Positions 26,131-35,357 of a stretch of DNA of 64,000 nucleotides are shown here, one piece after another (position 1 is the first letter of the stretch; every line of letters begins with the position of its first letter). The notes under the pieces were generated by a model. The model was not told the DNA's origin and searched no databases. It saw only the letters and a program-made list of their open reading frames with translations. The DNA lies in the NCBI GenBank assembly GCA_026692905.1, contig JAPLNL010000046.1, positions 1 to 64,000 of the forward strand, read 5' to 3'. The position numbers and the translations under genes were made by a program. The DNA is from Planctomycetota bacterium. GTDB lineage: Bacteria > Planctomycetota > Planctomycetia > Pirellulales > Pirellulaceae.

Positions 26131-26465
26131 AGTTGGCTTAACCTCGCTGCTGCCTGGACAATGGTGGAACATCGAGAAGCGTAGTTCGAAATCGGACCAT
26201 GGGCAAATTCGAGATTTTATTGGTTGATCGAACTGCTTATCACCTGCAGAATTTCTTTGTGTCTTTACTACAACCGGCACAATCGTTCTATTTGGCGCTT
26301 TGGAGAAGATTTGGCTGCGAAGAGAACAATTCGGTTCTCGGACTGATTTGTTGCGAACGAGCCTGAATTCCACACGTAGGACGACTACGGAATATCTTCC
26401 TTTTCTGGTAAAACGATAAGTAAGGAAATTGCGAACTAAAAAAATCTCTTACAGACTGCGCAGCG
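26131..26465. other. Divergent intergenic region
   Basis: 335 bp between the calpain-like gene and the Nudix gene. An in-frame extension of the calpain-like frame runs to 26373 but lacks a good ribosome binding site and looks unlike the gene. I see no other motif. Confidence 0.4.
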
Positions 26466-27050
26466 ATGCCTCAACCGGCCGACGGTGACCTAAATCCGGA
26501 AAAACATGGACCTTGGACGATCGTCCAAAGAAACGAAGTATACCGCGATGCTTGGTTGTCCGTTCGAATGGACAACGTTCTTAGACCGGATGGACTCCCG
26601 GGAACCTACTCGACGGTACGGATCAAGCCCGGAGTCTGCGTGATTCCCGTGGCTGAAGATGGCACTTGCTATATGACCAAGGAGTTTCACTACGCCGTGG
26701 GGCGGGATACGATCGAGGGGATTAGCGGCGGAATCGAGGATGGAGAGACGCCCGAACTGGCAGCGTCGCGTGAGCTTGTGGAAGAGGTCGGAATCGTGGC
26801 TGGTAAACTGGTGGATTTGGGAATCGTCGACCCCTTGACCGCTGCCCTTCGCTCTCCGACACAAATGTTCCTCGCGACCGATCTGAGATTCACCCAGTCC
26901 AATCCGGAGAGTACCGAGTGTATCGAACGCGTTGAATTTCCATTCGCAAAAGTCTTGCGAATGGTCATTGAAAATGAGATTACGCACGCTCCATCCTGCG
27001 TCGCGATTTTGAAAGCCAACCTGATCCTCAATACGTTGCGCCAGGCCTAA
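26466..27050 (+). CDS. Nudix hydrolase (ADP-ribose pyrophosphatase-like)
   Basis: 194 residues. The Nudix box is complete: the first Gly of GGIEDGETPELAASRELVEE, five residues, Glu, seven residues, then RELVEEVGI, matching GX5EX7REUXEEXGU. The N-terminal VQRNEVYRDAWLSVRMDN and the TVRIKPGVCVIPVAEDG strand resemble NudF-type ADP-ribose or nucleoside-diphosphate-sugar pyrophosphatases. The enzyme would hydrolyse a pyrophosphate bond in a nucleoside-diphosphate derivative using Mg2+. It ends 17 bp before CorA on the same strand, so the two probably form an operon. Confidence 0.9.
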   Translation: MPQPADGDLNPEKHGPWTIVQRNEVYRDAWLSVRMDNVLRPDGLPGTYSTVRIKPGVCVIPVAEDGTCYMTKEFHYAVGRDTIEGISGGIEDGETPELAASRELVEEVGIVAGKLVDLGIVDPLTAALRSPTQMFLATDLRFTQSNPESTECIERVEFPFAKVLRMVIENEITHAPSCVAILKANLILNTLRQA

Positions 27051-27067
27051 CAACCTCGAATAAAAAA

Positions 27068-28156
27068 ATGGCACGAAAGCAATCGCGAAATCCAAAATCG
27101 CAAAATCAGCGAAGACGTTTTCGGCCAGGCACGGCTCCAGGTTCGATGATTGTCGACCCAAACGCGAACCCGACCAGCATTCGCGTCATGGCCTTTGGCG
27201 GTACCGAGTTTCTCGAACGCGAGGTTCAAGACATCGCCGAGATTCGATCGATCATGGTTGCTTACCGAAGTGTTTGGATTGACGTCATTGGGCTTGGCAG
27301 CCAAGAAAATCTTGCTTCGCTCGCACAGCTTTTGCAATTGCACCCCCTGGCCATGGAAGATGTCGTCAACGTTCATCAGCGAGCCAAAGTAGACGAATTC
27401 GAAGACTCCATTTTCGTGGTGTCTCGTATGGTCGATGGCGAGGACGCTCTTCAGACGGAGCAGCTGTCTTTCTTCCTTACCAAGCGAGTGCTGTTATCCT
27501 TCCAAGAACGCCCTGGAGATTGTTGGGAGCCGCTCAGGCAACGCATTCGGACACATAGGGGCAAAGTCTGTGACTCCGGGGTCGACCACCTTCTCTATGC
27601 ACTGCTCGACGCGGTAATCGATAGCTACTTCCCTGTGATGGAACGCTTGGCGGAACAAGTGGATTTGATCGAGGCTGAGATCATCCAAAGTTTGGATCCG
27701 TCTCAAATGCACAAAATCCATCAATTGCGAGGGCAACTGTTGGCGCTCCGAAGAGCGATCCGCCCGCACCGCGAAATGATCAACGAACTGATTCGCGACA
27801 CGGTGCCGCACATCAGCCCCGACACTCGTATTCACTTGCGAGATTGCTACGATCACGTGGTTCAAGTCGTGGATGCCGTCGATACCTACCGGGAACTCAC
27901 CTCGGATATGCGCGATTTTTATCTGTCGAGCGTCAGCAACAGCATGAACGAGGTGATGAAGGTCTTGACGATTATCTCGACCATTTTCATACCGCTCTCG
28001 TTTATCGCTGGCGTTTACGGAATGAATTTCGAGGGAACTTCTCCGTTGAACATGCCGGAGTTGAAATGGTACTATGGCTATCCGTTTTCACTGGGCCTAA
28101 TGGGGCTAGTTGCCTTCGGCTTGCTCATTTATTTCCGAGGCCGTCGCTGGCTGTAG
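27068..28156 (+). CDS. corA: CorA-family Mg2+/Co2+ transporter
   Basis: 362 residues. A soluble N-terminal alpha/beta domain (about 1-250) and long helices lead to two transmembrane segments near the C-terminus. The GMN signature sits at the end of the first (IAGVYGMNFEGT, about residue 317), which forms the pore mouth in CorA. Conserved PLAMEDVVNVHQRAKVDEF near residue 94 is typical of the family. CorA forms a homopentamer that imports Mg2+ and, in some cases, Co2+. The Nudix gene precedes it by 17 bp. Confidence 0.92.
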   Translation: MARKQSRNPKSQNQRRRFRPGTAPGSMIVDPNANPTSIRVMAFGGTEFLEREVQDIAEIRSIMVAYRSVWIDVIGLGSQENLASLAQLLQLHPLAMEDVVNVHQRAKVDEFEDSIFVVSRMVDGEDALQTEQLSFFLTKRVLLSFQERPGDCWEPLRQRIRTHRGKVCDSGVDHLLYALLDAVIDSYFPVMERLAEQVDLIEAEIIQSLDPSQMHKIHQLRGQLLALRRAIRPHREMINELIRDTVPHISPDTRIHLRDCYDHVVQVVDAVDTYRELTSDMRDFYLSSVSNSMNEVMKVLTIISTIFIPLSFIAGVYGMNFEGTSPLNMPELKWYYGYPFSLGLMGLVAFGLLIYFRGRRWL

Positions 28157-28181
28157 CCTAGATTATTCTCGGCGCTCGATT

Positions 28182-28256
28182 TGAGCCGCAGGCGCTAGCC
28201 GTGACCACAACATTTTCCAGGGAAACCGTATCGCGGCTGGTGCCCGCGGCTCAGTA
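28182..28256. repeat. Imperfect palindrome, GGGCGCTAGCC family
   Basis: GAGCCGCAGGCGCTAGCC-like left arm (28183-28204) matches the reverse complement of 28236-28256 in about 17 of 22 positions. It lies just after corA and shares GGCGCTAGCC with the elements at 35358, 36297 and 36366. Confidence 0.6.
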
Positions 28257-28295
28257 TGAATAATCCGGGCTGGGGCGATGGCACTCACTTTTGCA

Positions 28296-29195
28296 TCAAC
28301 TGGCCGCCACCGATGCCAAAGGGACTTTCGCTCCCGCTTCTTTGGCGATGGACTTCGCAGGACCGCTGGTCAAGTTAGCAAATGGGTCGGCCCAATCGCC
28401 CCACTTGTCGAGATAGCTTCGATAAGCTGGATGCACGTCCGCTTGATTCTCAAGCATCTGTTTGGTCGCATCCGTTAAATGTCGTTCCTGCTCCAGCGTC
28501 AGTCGGCCCATCATGACTTGGACTCGCAAGAAGACGAAGTAGGTATCGAGCACATCGCAGCGACAGTACTCGCTGATCTCGGCGGTTTTGCCCGCCGAAT
28601 AGAGATCTTGAACCATGCTGCCTTGGACGTCGAGCTTGCCGGGCTTGTTGAGTAGACTTGCAGCTAGATTGAGTCCGCCACGGAACCAACTGCTTCCGAA
28701 GTTGGTCAAGATTTCATGCAAGTCAAAATGCGAATGTACGTTGTAGCGATTGCGATATTGCTCGAAGGACTTGTCGTGGATATTGAACCACGAAGGGACG
28801 CTGATCCCATATCGGAAAGCAGACAGTTCCATGAGTGGCACGTCAAAGGATCTGCCATTGAACGTAACGAGGGTGGGTCGGGCGTAACGTTCCCAGCCCA
28901 TCCAAAAATAGCGAGTGATGACCGCGGGGCGAAAATGCGGTTCGTCGAGCGAGACGATCTCCATCAAGCTGAAGTCTTCGCGAATCTTGGCCGCCACGAC
29001 GGCGATCGGAGTGTGGTACGTGTAGGGAATAAAATCCCGGCCACTTTCGATGATGAGATCCTGCCGAAAGGCATCGATCGCTTGTTTGGCAGAGTAGTTG
29101 CGATGCGAGTACCGAGTTTTGGCGATGGCTTCACCGTCAGCAACACTTTCGACATCAAAAAGTAGGTATTTGACTTCGTTGGTGGCGGCAGACAT
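28296..29195 (-). CDS. PolB-like 3'-5' exonuclease (PF10108-type)
   Basis: 299 residues. The DEDD-type active site is visible: FDVESVADG near the N-terminus (Exo I), TLVTFNGRSFDVPLMEL near residue 108 (Exo II) and EYCRCDVLDTYFVF near 208 (Exo III, YxxxD). This is the pattern of the predicted 3'-5' exonuclease related to the exonuclease domain of DNA polymerase B (PF10108). It presumably degrades single-stranded nucleic acid during repair or RNA turnover, in the cytoplasm; the substrate is not settled. Its 5' end faces the repeat array at 29334. Confidence 0.85.
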   Translation of the reverse strand: MSAATNEVKYLLFDVESVADGEAIAKTRYSHRNYSAKQAIDAFRQDLIIESGRDFIPYTYHTPIAVVAAKIREDFSLMEIVSLDEPHFRPAVITRYFWMGWERYARPTLVTFNGRSFDVPLMELSAFRYGISVPSWFNIHDKSFEQYRNRYNVHSHFDLHEILTNFGSSWFRGGLNLAASLLNKPGKLDVQGSMVQDLYSAGKTAEISEYCRCDVLDTYFVFLRVQVMMGRLTLEQERHLTDATKQMLENQADVHPAYRSYLDKWGDWADPFANLTSGPAKSIAKEAGAKVPLASVAAS

Positions 29196-29586
29196 GGAAC
29201 ATTGCTCGGTGAGTGATGGCAGTTTTGGTAGCTAGATGAATATTTTACCAAAATTGCGATCGATTCGCATTGGGATCGGCCAGAATATGATTTTCGCATT
29301 CCAATTAGCCGAGACGTGCATGAAGTGAGAGCTTAGCACGACGCGCAAGCTAGTGAAGAATAGCACGACGCGCAAGCTAGTGAAGAATAGCACGACGCGC
29401 AAGCTAGTGAATTAGGGTATTGATTCACTAGCTTGCGCGTGGTGCTAGGAATATCGGAACCCACCACGCTGCTACTAGACTCAGGGGTTGCGAATCCTAC
29501 AATGAAGTTTCCAAGTTGAATTTTGGTTGTAGTTTGGCCAGGATTGGGAGACAATGTAACACGTAGATCGGAACGGATTCCTTCCA
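29196..29586. other. Intergenic region with repeat array
   Basis: 391 bp between the exonuclease and the antiporter. The only recognised content is the TAGCACGACGCGC array at 29334-29447. Confidence 0.5.
29334..29447. repeat. Three 27-bp tandem repeats plus inverted copy
   Basis: Units TAGCACGACGCGCAAGCTAG followed by TGAAGAA begin at 29334 and 29361; a third unit with a different tail begins at 29388 and ends at 29412. An inverted copy at 29423-29447 differs from it at one position (GTGG for GTCG). The same sequence occurs once as a palindrome at 49042-49101 and as a fragment at 19160. Confidence 0.9.
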
Positions 29587-31413
29587 ATGAACGGTGATTT
29601 GGGACTCCTCACCAATTTGTCGATCAGTCTCGTCCTGGCGTTAGTGCTCGGCTTGATCACGCAGAAACTGCGGCTTTCCCCGATCGTGGGATATCTTTTG
29701 GCTGGAATCGTTATAGGCCCACAAACACCTGGTTTTGTTGGCGACATCAAGATAGCGTCCGAGCTTGCCGAGATCGGTGTCATTCTTTTGATGTTTGGCG
29801 TTGGTCTCCATTTTGACATTAAAGATCTGCTTGCGGTAAAGCGGATCGCATTGCCAGGTGCGATAGGTCAGATCCTGATCGCAACGATGGTGGGGCTGTT
29901 GGTGTCCTGGATTGCTGGAATGGGAACCGTGACCGGCATCATCATCGGCTTTTCTGTTTCGGTAGCCAGTACCGTCGTTGTTGTTCGTGTGCTGATGGAC
30001 AATGACATCCTGCATTCTACTCAAGGGCATATTGCCGTCGGTTGGCTCATTGTTCAAGACATCTTCACGGTTCTCGTGCTCGTCGTAATGCCCGCGCTGG
30101 CAGATGCGGTGAATGAACAACCAAGTGTCGACCAAAATATCTTTTTTTCTCTGGGTTCTGCTGTCGTCAAAGTTATTTCATTGGGGCTCATCGTCGTCGT
30201 CGGCGGAAGACGAGTCATCCCCTGGTTGCTTCGGCAAGTAGCCAGAACCCGTTCCCGAGAGCTGTTCACGTTGACGATTCTTGCGATAGCCTTAGCGATT
30301 GCCACTGGCTCCGCAGTTCTGTTTGGCGTCTCGATGGCCTTGGGCGCGTTTCTTGCGGGCATGGTTGTCGGCCAGACGGAAATGAGTCATCAAGCGGCAG
30401 CGGATGCATTGCCGATGCGGGACGCGTTTGCGGTTTTGTTTTTCGTTTCGGTAGGCATGCTTTTTGATCCGCAAGTCATCCTGAATCGTCCTGGGATGCT
30501 TCTGGCGATGCTAGCCATCGTTCTTCTTGCCAATCCAATTGTCGCTTTTGTGATCACTTGGACCATGCGATATTCATTTCGAACCGCTCTCACGGTCGCG
30601 ATCGCATTGTCGCAGATTGGCGAGTTCTCTTTCCTGTTGGCCGATGAGGCGATGAAGACCAAGCTGATGCCGGTCGAAGGACAAAGCCTCTTGGTCGCTT
30701 GCGCTATTCTCACGATTGCGATCAATCCCATCTTGTTTCTTGGTATTGTCCCTTTTGAAAAATGGCTCCGCAGCAAGCCATGGTTGTGGCGAAAATTGAA
30801 CGAACGGGCCGAAGCAAGTGGCGCGGAGCTTAACAAGGCGACACACGTTGCACTTCTCGGCATGGAGCAGTCCAACGAATCGCCTGAGTCCGCAGTCATC
30901 ATCGGCTACGGACCAGTAGGGCAGACCGCCTGCAGGATTCTCCGTGAGTTTGGTGTGCGACCTGTGGTCATCGACTTGAACTTAGATACCGTTAAGGGAT
31001 TATCGGAATCGGGCAAGTTTGGCGTCTACGGCGATGCAACACGCCCAGATATTTTGGAGGCTGCAGGAATTCGGAAGGCGAAATACCTTTTGGTTACCGT
31101 ACCTGAAGTGCTAGTTCGAACGGTTGTCATTCTAACTGCGAAGGACCTCAATCCTGAGTTGCGAGTCTTTGCCCGAGCTCGGTACATTCAAGAGCGAGCA
31201 TGGCTGGAAGAAGTTGGCGCGACGGGAGTGGTAACCGAAGAGGCAGAGACAGCGTTGGGGCTGGCCGTTTTGCTCTTGCGAGAAATGCATGCAGACGAAG
31301 ATCGAATCGAAAAAGAGATTCGCAAGATACAGGAAGAGCTGCATCCTCGAGCGGAAAGTGCGTCCGAAGACACACTCCCTCTGGGAGGGTCGGCCAGAGG
31401 CCGGGGAGGGTGA
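29587..31413 (+). CDS. CPA2-family cation:proton antiporter with TrkA-N domain (KefB/YbaL-like)
   Basis: 608 residues. The first 400 are a monovalent cation:proton antiporter membrane domain with about a dozen helices (for example TLTILAIALAIATGSAVLFG and SMALGAFLAGMVVG). Residues about 435-560 form an NAD-binding TrkA-N domain (SAVIIGYGPVGQTACRILRE, then FGVYGDATRPDILEAAGI). The architecture matches KefB/KefC/YbaL, in which the Rossmann domain gates K+/H+ exchange. The final residues LGGSARGRGG are read from the inverted end of a repeat element at 31372-31414, which also supplies the stop codon; a natural C-terminus may have ended slightly earlier. Confidence 0.9.
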   Translation: MNGDLGLLTNLSISLVLALVLGLITQKLRLSPIVGYLLAGIVIGPQTPGFVGDIKIASELAEIGVILLMFGVGLHFDIKDLLAVKRIALPGAIGQILIATMVGLLVSWIAGMGTVTGIIIGFSVSVASTVVVVRVLMDNDILHSTQGHIAVGWLIVQDIFTVLVLVVMPALADAVNEQPSVDQNIFFSLGSAVVKVISLGLIVVVGGRRVIPWLLRQVARTRSRELFTLTILAIALAIATGSAVLFGVSMALGAFLAGMVVGQTEMSHQAAADALPMRDAFAVLFFVSVGMLFDPQVILNRPGMLLAMLAIVLLANPIVAFVITWTMRYSFRTALTVAIALSQIGEFSFLLADEAMKTKLMPVEGQSLLVACAILTIAINPILFLGIVPFEKWLRSKPWLWRKLNERAEASGAELNKATHVALLGMEQSNESPESAVIIGYGPVGQTACRILREFGVRPVVIDLNLDTVKGLSESGKFGVYGDATRPDILEAAGIRKAKYLLVTVPEVLVRTVVILTAKDLNPELRVFARARYIQERAWLEEVGATGVVTEEAETALGLAVLLLREMHADEDRIEKEIRKIQEELHPRAESASEDTLPLGGSARGRGG

Positions 31414-31652
31414 ACTGACTTGTGCGATTGCGGGTGGCACTTCACCCCACCGCTCTAAACATCTTTGCAAAGTCAATTCCGTTGAAGACCTTAGGGAGGG
31501 CGAGGCTCCTGCCGAGCCAACGGTGCAAAGGTTCGGCAGGGGCCTCACCCTCCCGAGCAATAAATTGCTTAGGTAAACTCGTTGGAGACATGTTTACAGC
31601 GGTGACTTCACCCTCCCCTCGCTACGCTCGACCCTCCCAGAGGAAGGGTGAC
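31372..31652. repeat. MITE-like element with inverted ends
   Basis: The left end 31372-31414 and the right end 31607-31652 are inverted relatives: both contain CTCTGGGAGGGTCG and GGAGGGTGAA on the same strand after inversion. Between them lies a GAGG-family palindrome (31494-31554). No transposase frame is present. Confidence 0.6.
31494..31554. repeat. Dispersed palindromic repeat, GAGG family (copy 2)
   Basis: Left arm GGGAGGGCGAGGCTCCTGCC then GAGCC, right arm beginning GTTCGGCAGG and ending CACCCTCCC. It matches copies at 4714, 34342 and 56373. Confidence 0.85.
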
Positions 31653-31692
31653 AGAGGCGGGGCGGCCAGAGGGAGGGTGACTGGTTAGTTAT

Positions 31693-33276
31693 CTACCCAA
31701 TGGAACCATTGGTCCAGTTCCCATCAACAAGCCGCCAGGCTTTGCATGCGTTTGCATTCTGCAAAACGGCGGGGATTCGATTTTCTCGCACGCTATCGAA
31801 GCATGTTAGCTTGGCAAATCGAATCAAGCTGGCTGGGATTCCAACTGCCGTGAAACCTGGATGTCCGGTCGCCGGGAACGGACCGCCATGGTTCATGGCT
31901 GGACTCACTGCAACTCCTGTAGGCATCTTGTCATTGAGCATTCGTCCTACTCTTTGTGTTAACGATGCAGCGATCTTTGCGTAGTCCGCGTCGTCGCTCC
32001 CTTGCGAGTCCGAATAAATCGCTCCTGTCAGGTTTCCCTCCAACTGCTCGATCACATGTCCAAGTTCCGCGACATTGGAACAGACCACCATTAGCACCGC
32101 GTTTCCGAAGGCTTCGGTTTGAAACACATGTGGATTAGTTAGAAACTGCATGCCTGAAATTTTGAGAACCGTGTTGGCAACCGCGCATCGGCTCCCTTCG
32201 ACCTTGGTTCCGCCTGCGAGCAACTCCGCTCCAGCGTCTTTGAGGATCCCGATGCTTTTGACCAGTGAAGTCTCAACGCTTCGCGACAGCAAAGTGCCAG
32301 CGTTGTTCGATTGATACTTGGCCGTAACGGCTTCGACGAACTTCGTCGTGTCCGAGTTATCGATCATCAGCAGCATGCCTGGGTTGGTACAGAACTGGCC
32401 GGTACCCATGAGACCGCTCATAACATATTCGTCGATCAGTTTTTCGAGCCGTTCTCGAAAAGCGCCGGGCAGAAAGACAACAGGGTTGACGCTCGAAAGC
32501 TCTGCGTAAAACGGTTTGCCCACACGATCGGCAATGGACTTCAATTGCAAGCCAGCGGACCGCGCACCTGTATAACCGATCGCCGCCAATCTTGGGTCCG
32601 CAACCAAACGTTCGCCATCGGCATGCGAGGTTCGATAAATCAGTTGGACCAATCCCGCTGGCATGTTTGTTTCTTTTGCCGCTTGAGCAGCAAGAACGCC
32701 GAATCGCATCGTCGTTGCGGGGTGCGAGGAGTTGGCCTTGGCGATAACTGGGTTACCGGCAGCAATGGCCGCTGCGAAATCGCCCCCGGCGATGCTATTG
32801 AATGCAAATGGGAAATTGTTCGGGCCAAACACGCAGACTGGCCCGATGGCTTGGTAGCAAGATCGAATGTTGGCTTTGGTGTCGATCGTGGGCACAGCCC
32901 AGCTTTGTTGTCTGGCAGCAGCCGCGGCCAATTTCAATTGATTGATGGTTCGAGGTAATTCGACATCGGCCAATCGCGGCGACTTCGGTAGGCCAGATTC
33001 CTGGTGAGCTATCTCGACCAAACCTTCCTTGTCCGCTTCGATCAAGGCTGCGTACTTTTCGAGAAACGTTGCGATCGCTTCGGGAGATTTGGTTCGGAGT
33101 TGAACGAATGCGTCATACGCTGCCGTGAGTGCTTCGTCGCAATCGGACCATTGGCTAACAGGAAACGCCAACTCGATCGATTGACCGAGCGTGGGATTGA
33201 CAGGAGAGAATACGGCCGATTGCGAACTAGCTCGCCATTGGCCGTTGATCAGAACATGTTGTGATGAGATTGTCAT
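31693..33276 (-). CDS. Alpha-ketoglutarate semialdehyde dehydrogenase
   Basis: 527 residues of the aldehyde dehydrogenase superfamily. The catalytic Cys is in MGTGQFCTNPGMLL (about residue 298) and the general base Glu in AELSSVNPVVFLP (about 260). FGPNNFPFAFN near residue 155 is the NADP-binding turn. GQFCTNPG and length are characteristic of the type III ketoglutarate semialdehyde dehydrogenases (2,5-dioxovalerate dehydrogenase) that finish non-phosphorylative pentose or uronate oxidation, feeding 2-oxoglutarate to the TCA cycle. The FAH-family gene 37 bp upstream on the same strand fits this role. Confidence 0.88.
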   Translation of the reverse strand: MTISSQHVLINGQWRASSQSAVFSPVNPTLGQSIELAFPVSQWSDCDEALTAAYDAFVQLRTKSPEAIATFLEKYAALIEADKEGLVEIAHQESGLPKSPRLADVELPRTINQLKLAAAAARQQSWAVPTIDTKANIRSCYQAIGPVCVFGPNNFPFAFNSIAGGDFAAAIAAGNPVIAKANSSHPATTMRFGVLAAQAAKETNMPAGLVQLIYRTSHADGERLVADPRLAAIGYTGARSAGLQLKSIADRVGKPFYAELSSVNPVVFLPGAFRERLEKLIDEYVMSGLMGTGQFCTNPGMLLMIDNSDTTKFVEAVTAKYQSNNAGTLLSRSVETSLVKSIGILKDAGAELLAGGTKVEGSRCAVANTVLKISGMQFLTNPHVFQTEAFGNAVLMVVCSNVAELGHVIEQLEGNLTGAIYSDSQGSDDADYAKIAASLTQRVGRMLNDKMPTGVAVSPAMNHGGPFPATGHPGFTAVGIPASLIRFAKLTCFDSVRENRIPAVLQNANACKAWRLVDGNWTNGSIG

Positions 33277-33313
33277 TGCTTAGTACTATAGGTCTATGAA
33301 ACGAAAGCGAAAT

Positions 33314-34168
33314 TTAGCCTTGGACGATGGTATTGGTCAGAGTGCCAATCCCATCGATAGAAATATGGACGACATCTTCTTTGGCGAGCGTAAAACTACT
33401 GTCTGGAACGACTCCTGTTCCGGTCAACATAAATGCGCCGTTGGGTAGGTCGTTATCGCGGATGAGCCACTGGACCAAGTCCTCAAGATTGCGGGCCATC
33501 TGCGAGACACCTGTTTCGCCCGAGAAAACCGTTTCGTTGTTCCGAACGATCTTGAGGTAGATGCCGATCTTGTCGCGAGGTGGCATGGAGTCGGCCAGAG
33601 CGATCCACGGTCCGATGCCGCAGCATTGATTGTAGACTTTAGCTTGGGGCAGATAGAGTGGATTGTCCCCTTCGATATCGCGGCTGCTCATGTCGTTACC
33701 GACTGTGTACCCGACGATCTTGCCTTGATTGGAAAGGACCAGTGTGAATTCGGGTTCGGGAACATTCCAAGTTGCGTCGGTGCGGATGCGTAATTTTCCA
33801 AGATGTCCACTGCAGCGATTCGGAGTGGCTTTAAAAAACAGTTCGGGTCTAGCTGCGGTGTACACGCGGTCATAGCAGCTGGCGGCGGCCTCGCTTTCTT
33901 CCATTCGGGCGGTTTGGGAACGTTTGTAAGTGACACCGGCGGCCCAGACTTCTTGATCGTCGATAGGAGGCAGCCATTGGACATTTTCTAAAGGAATGGA
34001 CGGGGCAGCGGCAGGTAGATCGCGAGCCAGTTCGACCAGTCGGTCGCTAGAAAGCATTTGGCTGAGGGTTTGGACCCCCGAGCCAGACAAATCGAGAACG
34101 GTAGCGAATTGGTTCGCGATGCGCGCGACTGCAGGTCCTTGCTTGGTTTGAATTTTTGCCAAAAACAT
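33314..34168 (-). CDS. FAH-family 2-keto-3-deoxypentonate dehydratase
   Basis: About 284 residues from the ATG at 34166-34168, chosen over in-frame codons at 34195 and 34204 because GAAAGGGA stands four bases ahead. The FAH fold is marked by [12 protein letters not shown] (EPE metal ligands), [18 protein letters not shown] and [20 protein letters not shown], closest in pattern to KdaD/XylX-type dehydratases of 2-keto-3-deoxy-xylonate or -arabinonate. Together with the downstream KGSA dehydrogenase it makes the last two steps of a Weimberg-type pathway. The alternative, a fumarylpyruvate-type hydrolase, is less likely given the neighbour. Confidence 0.82.
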   Translation of the reverse strand: MFLAKIQTKQGPAVARIANQFATVLDLSGSGVQTLSQMLSSDRLVELARDLPAAAPSIPLENVQWLPPIDDQEVWAAGVTYKRSQTARMEESEAAASCYDRVYTAARPELFFKATPNRCSGHLGKLRIRTDATWNVPEPEFTLVLSNQGKIVGYTVGNDMSSRDIEGDNPLYLPQAKVYNQCCGIGPWIALADSMPPRDKIGIYLKIVRNNETVFSGETGVSQMARNLEDLVQWLIRDNDLPNGAFMLTGTGVVPDSSFTLAKEDVVHISIDGIGTLTNTIVQG

Positions 34169-34172
34169 CGAG

Positions 34173-34180
34173 TCCCTTTC
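34173..34180 (-). promoter_or_regulatory. Ribosome binding site for the FAH gene
   Basis: GAAAGGGA, four bases before the ATG at 34166-34168; it decides the start in favour of that codon. Confidence 0.6.
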
Positions 34181-34341
34181 AAAAGGAGAGTTCATGTGAA
34201 GCAACTATTGAAGCATTGACCTAACTCATTGAATAGCCCAGCCAGCGGAATCGCCGAATAATCAGTGTATACTAGAGAAGATAGCTTGGAGCTCACACTC
34301 CTCGGGAGATCGTTCCTGTTTGAAATTGCAAGTTCTTTCTT

Positions 34342-34403
34342 CGGGAGGGCGAGGCTCCTGCCGAGCAGACGCGTCGTGGCTCCGCAGGAGCGTCGCCCTC
34401 CCG
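34342..34403. repeat. Dispersed palindromic repeat, GAGG family (copy 3)
   Basis: CGGGAGGGCGAGGCTCCTGC with GAGC, a 12-nt loop, then the inverted arm with one internal difference, ending CGCCCTCCCG. It lies between the FAH gene and the kinase gene, which are divergent. Confidence 0.85.
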
Positions 34404-34473
34404 GAATTGCGTGCAAAGACAAGACTAGGCGGCGATTTCGTTGGACCAGAACTTTTCACGCACGGCATAAACG

Positions 34474-35355
34474 ATGGGTTTTTTCGACAAATTATTTGGA
34501 AAAGGCGAGGACAACAAACGAGCTGACGTTGAGCTTCGTTTTGAACGCATCCGGTCCGCCATTTCCGGCACGATGAGCAACTTCTTTGTCGCAAAAGATC
34601 GACTCAATAACAACGCGATCGTCGGAGTGAAATTATGCGATATCGACAAAGTTGAGTTTTTCGAGAATCGTTTTAAGGGACTCAACAAACCATCCGAGGG
34701 TCAGATTGCGATGGGCATGGTCCACCCTAACATTGCCAAGACCTTGGAATACGGAATCTCCACCAAAGGCCAGCCCTATTTGGTTATGGAGTTCGTAGAC
34801 GGGCCGGGCCTGCAAGTGCTTATTCAAGAGCGAGCCGAGGACAAGCTCAAAGGACGTCGATTGAGCATGATCACACAGATGGCCGAGGCGCTTCGCTACG
34901 TGCATAAACGCGAGTTCATTCACCGCGACATTTGCCCTCGTAATTTCATGTGCACCCTGGATCTGGAGACGGTGAAGCTGATCGACTTCGGCTTGACTTT
35001 GCCCGCCACGAAGGCGTTTATGGTCCCGGGCAATCGCACAGGAACGCCGTTGTACATGGCGTCTGAAATCGTGCGGCGAAGAGCAACGGACCAACGCGTC
35101 GACATTTTTTCGTTTGGAGTGACTTGCTATCACTTGGTCACATTGGATTTGCCTTGGCAGATTTCGGACACAACGGGCAAAGCGGCCTTGCAACACGATA
35201 CAGCTCCACCTCAAGAAATCCTCGAGCTCTGTCCCGACTTGGACAAGACGTTAGCAAGTACCATCATGGCAGCGATCAAGCCCAATCCGGACGAACGAAC
35301 ACCGGACATGGACACGTTCATCCGACAACTGCGACAAGTAAAAAAATCGCCATAA
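34474..35355 (+). CDS. Serine/threonine protein kinase
   Basis: 293 residues forming a Hanks-type kinase domain with no membrane segment. Landmarks are the Lys in NAIVGVKLCDIDK (about residue 51), HRDICPRNFM (catalytic loop, Asp about 151), KLIDFGLTLPA (DFG) and TPLYMASE (activation segment end). The glycine loop is weakly conserved (ISGTMSNFFVAKD), and HRDICPRN has Cys-Pro-Arg instead of the usual Lys-Pro-Glu; the catalytic Asp and Asn are intact, so activity is likely. It probably acts as a soluble regulator. A palindromic element follows the stop by two bases. Confidence 0.9.
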   Translation: MGFFDKLFGKGEDNKRADVELRFERIRSAISGTMSNFFVAKDRLNNNAIVGVKLCDIDKVEFFENRFKGLNKPSEGQIAMGMVHPNIAKTLEYGISTKGQPYLVMEFVDGPGLQVLIQERAEDKLKGRRLSMITQMAEALRYVHKREFIHRDICPRNFMCTLDLETVKLIDFGLTLPATKAFMVPGNRTGTPLYMASEIVRRRATDQRVDIFSFGVTCYHLVTLDLPWQISDTTGKAALQHDTAPPQEILELCPDLDKTLASTIMAAIKPNPDERTPDMDTFIRQLRQVKKSP

Positions 35356-35357
35356 GC

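Noticed and set aside
29334-29447. Possible CRISPR array
   Set aside because: The repeats are adjacent with no spacers, one copy is inverted, and no cas gene is present.
31289-31576. Plus-strand frame containing GEAPAEP-type residues
   Set aside because: It is a translation of the GAGG-family palindrome, a frequent false-positive gene in planctomycete genomes.
32311-32958. Plus-strand frame of about 215 codons opposite the aldehyde dehydrogenase
   Set aside because: No ribosome binding site or family motif; the ALDH on the other strand has its catalytic Cys in order.
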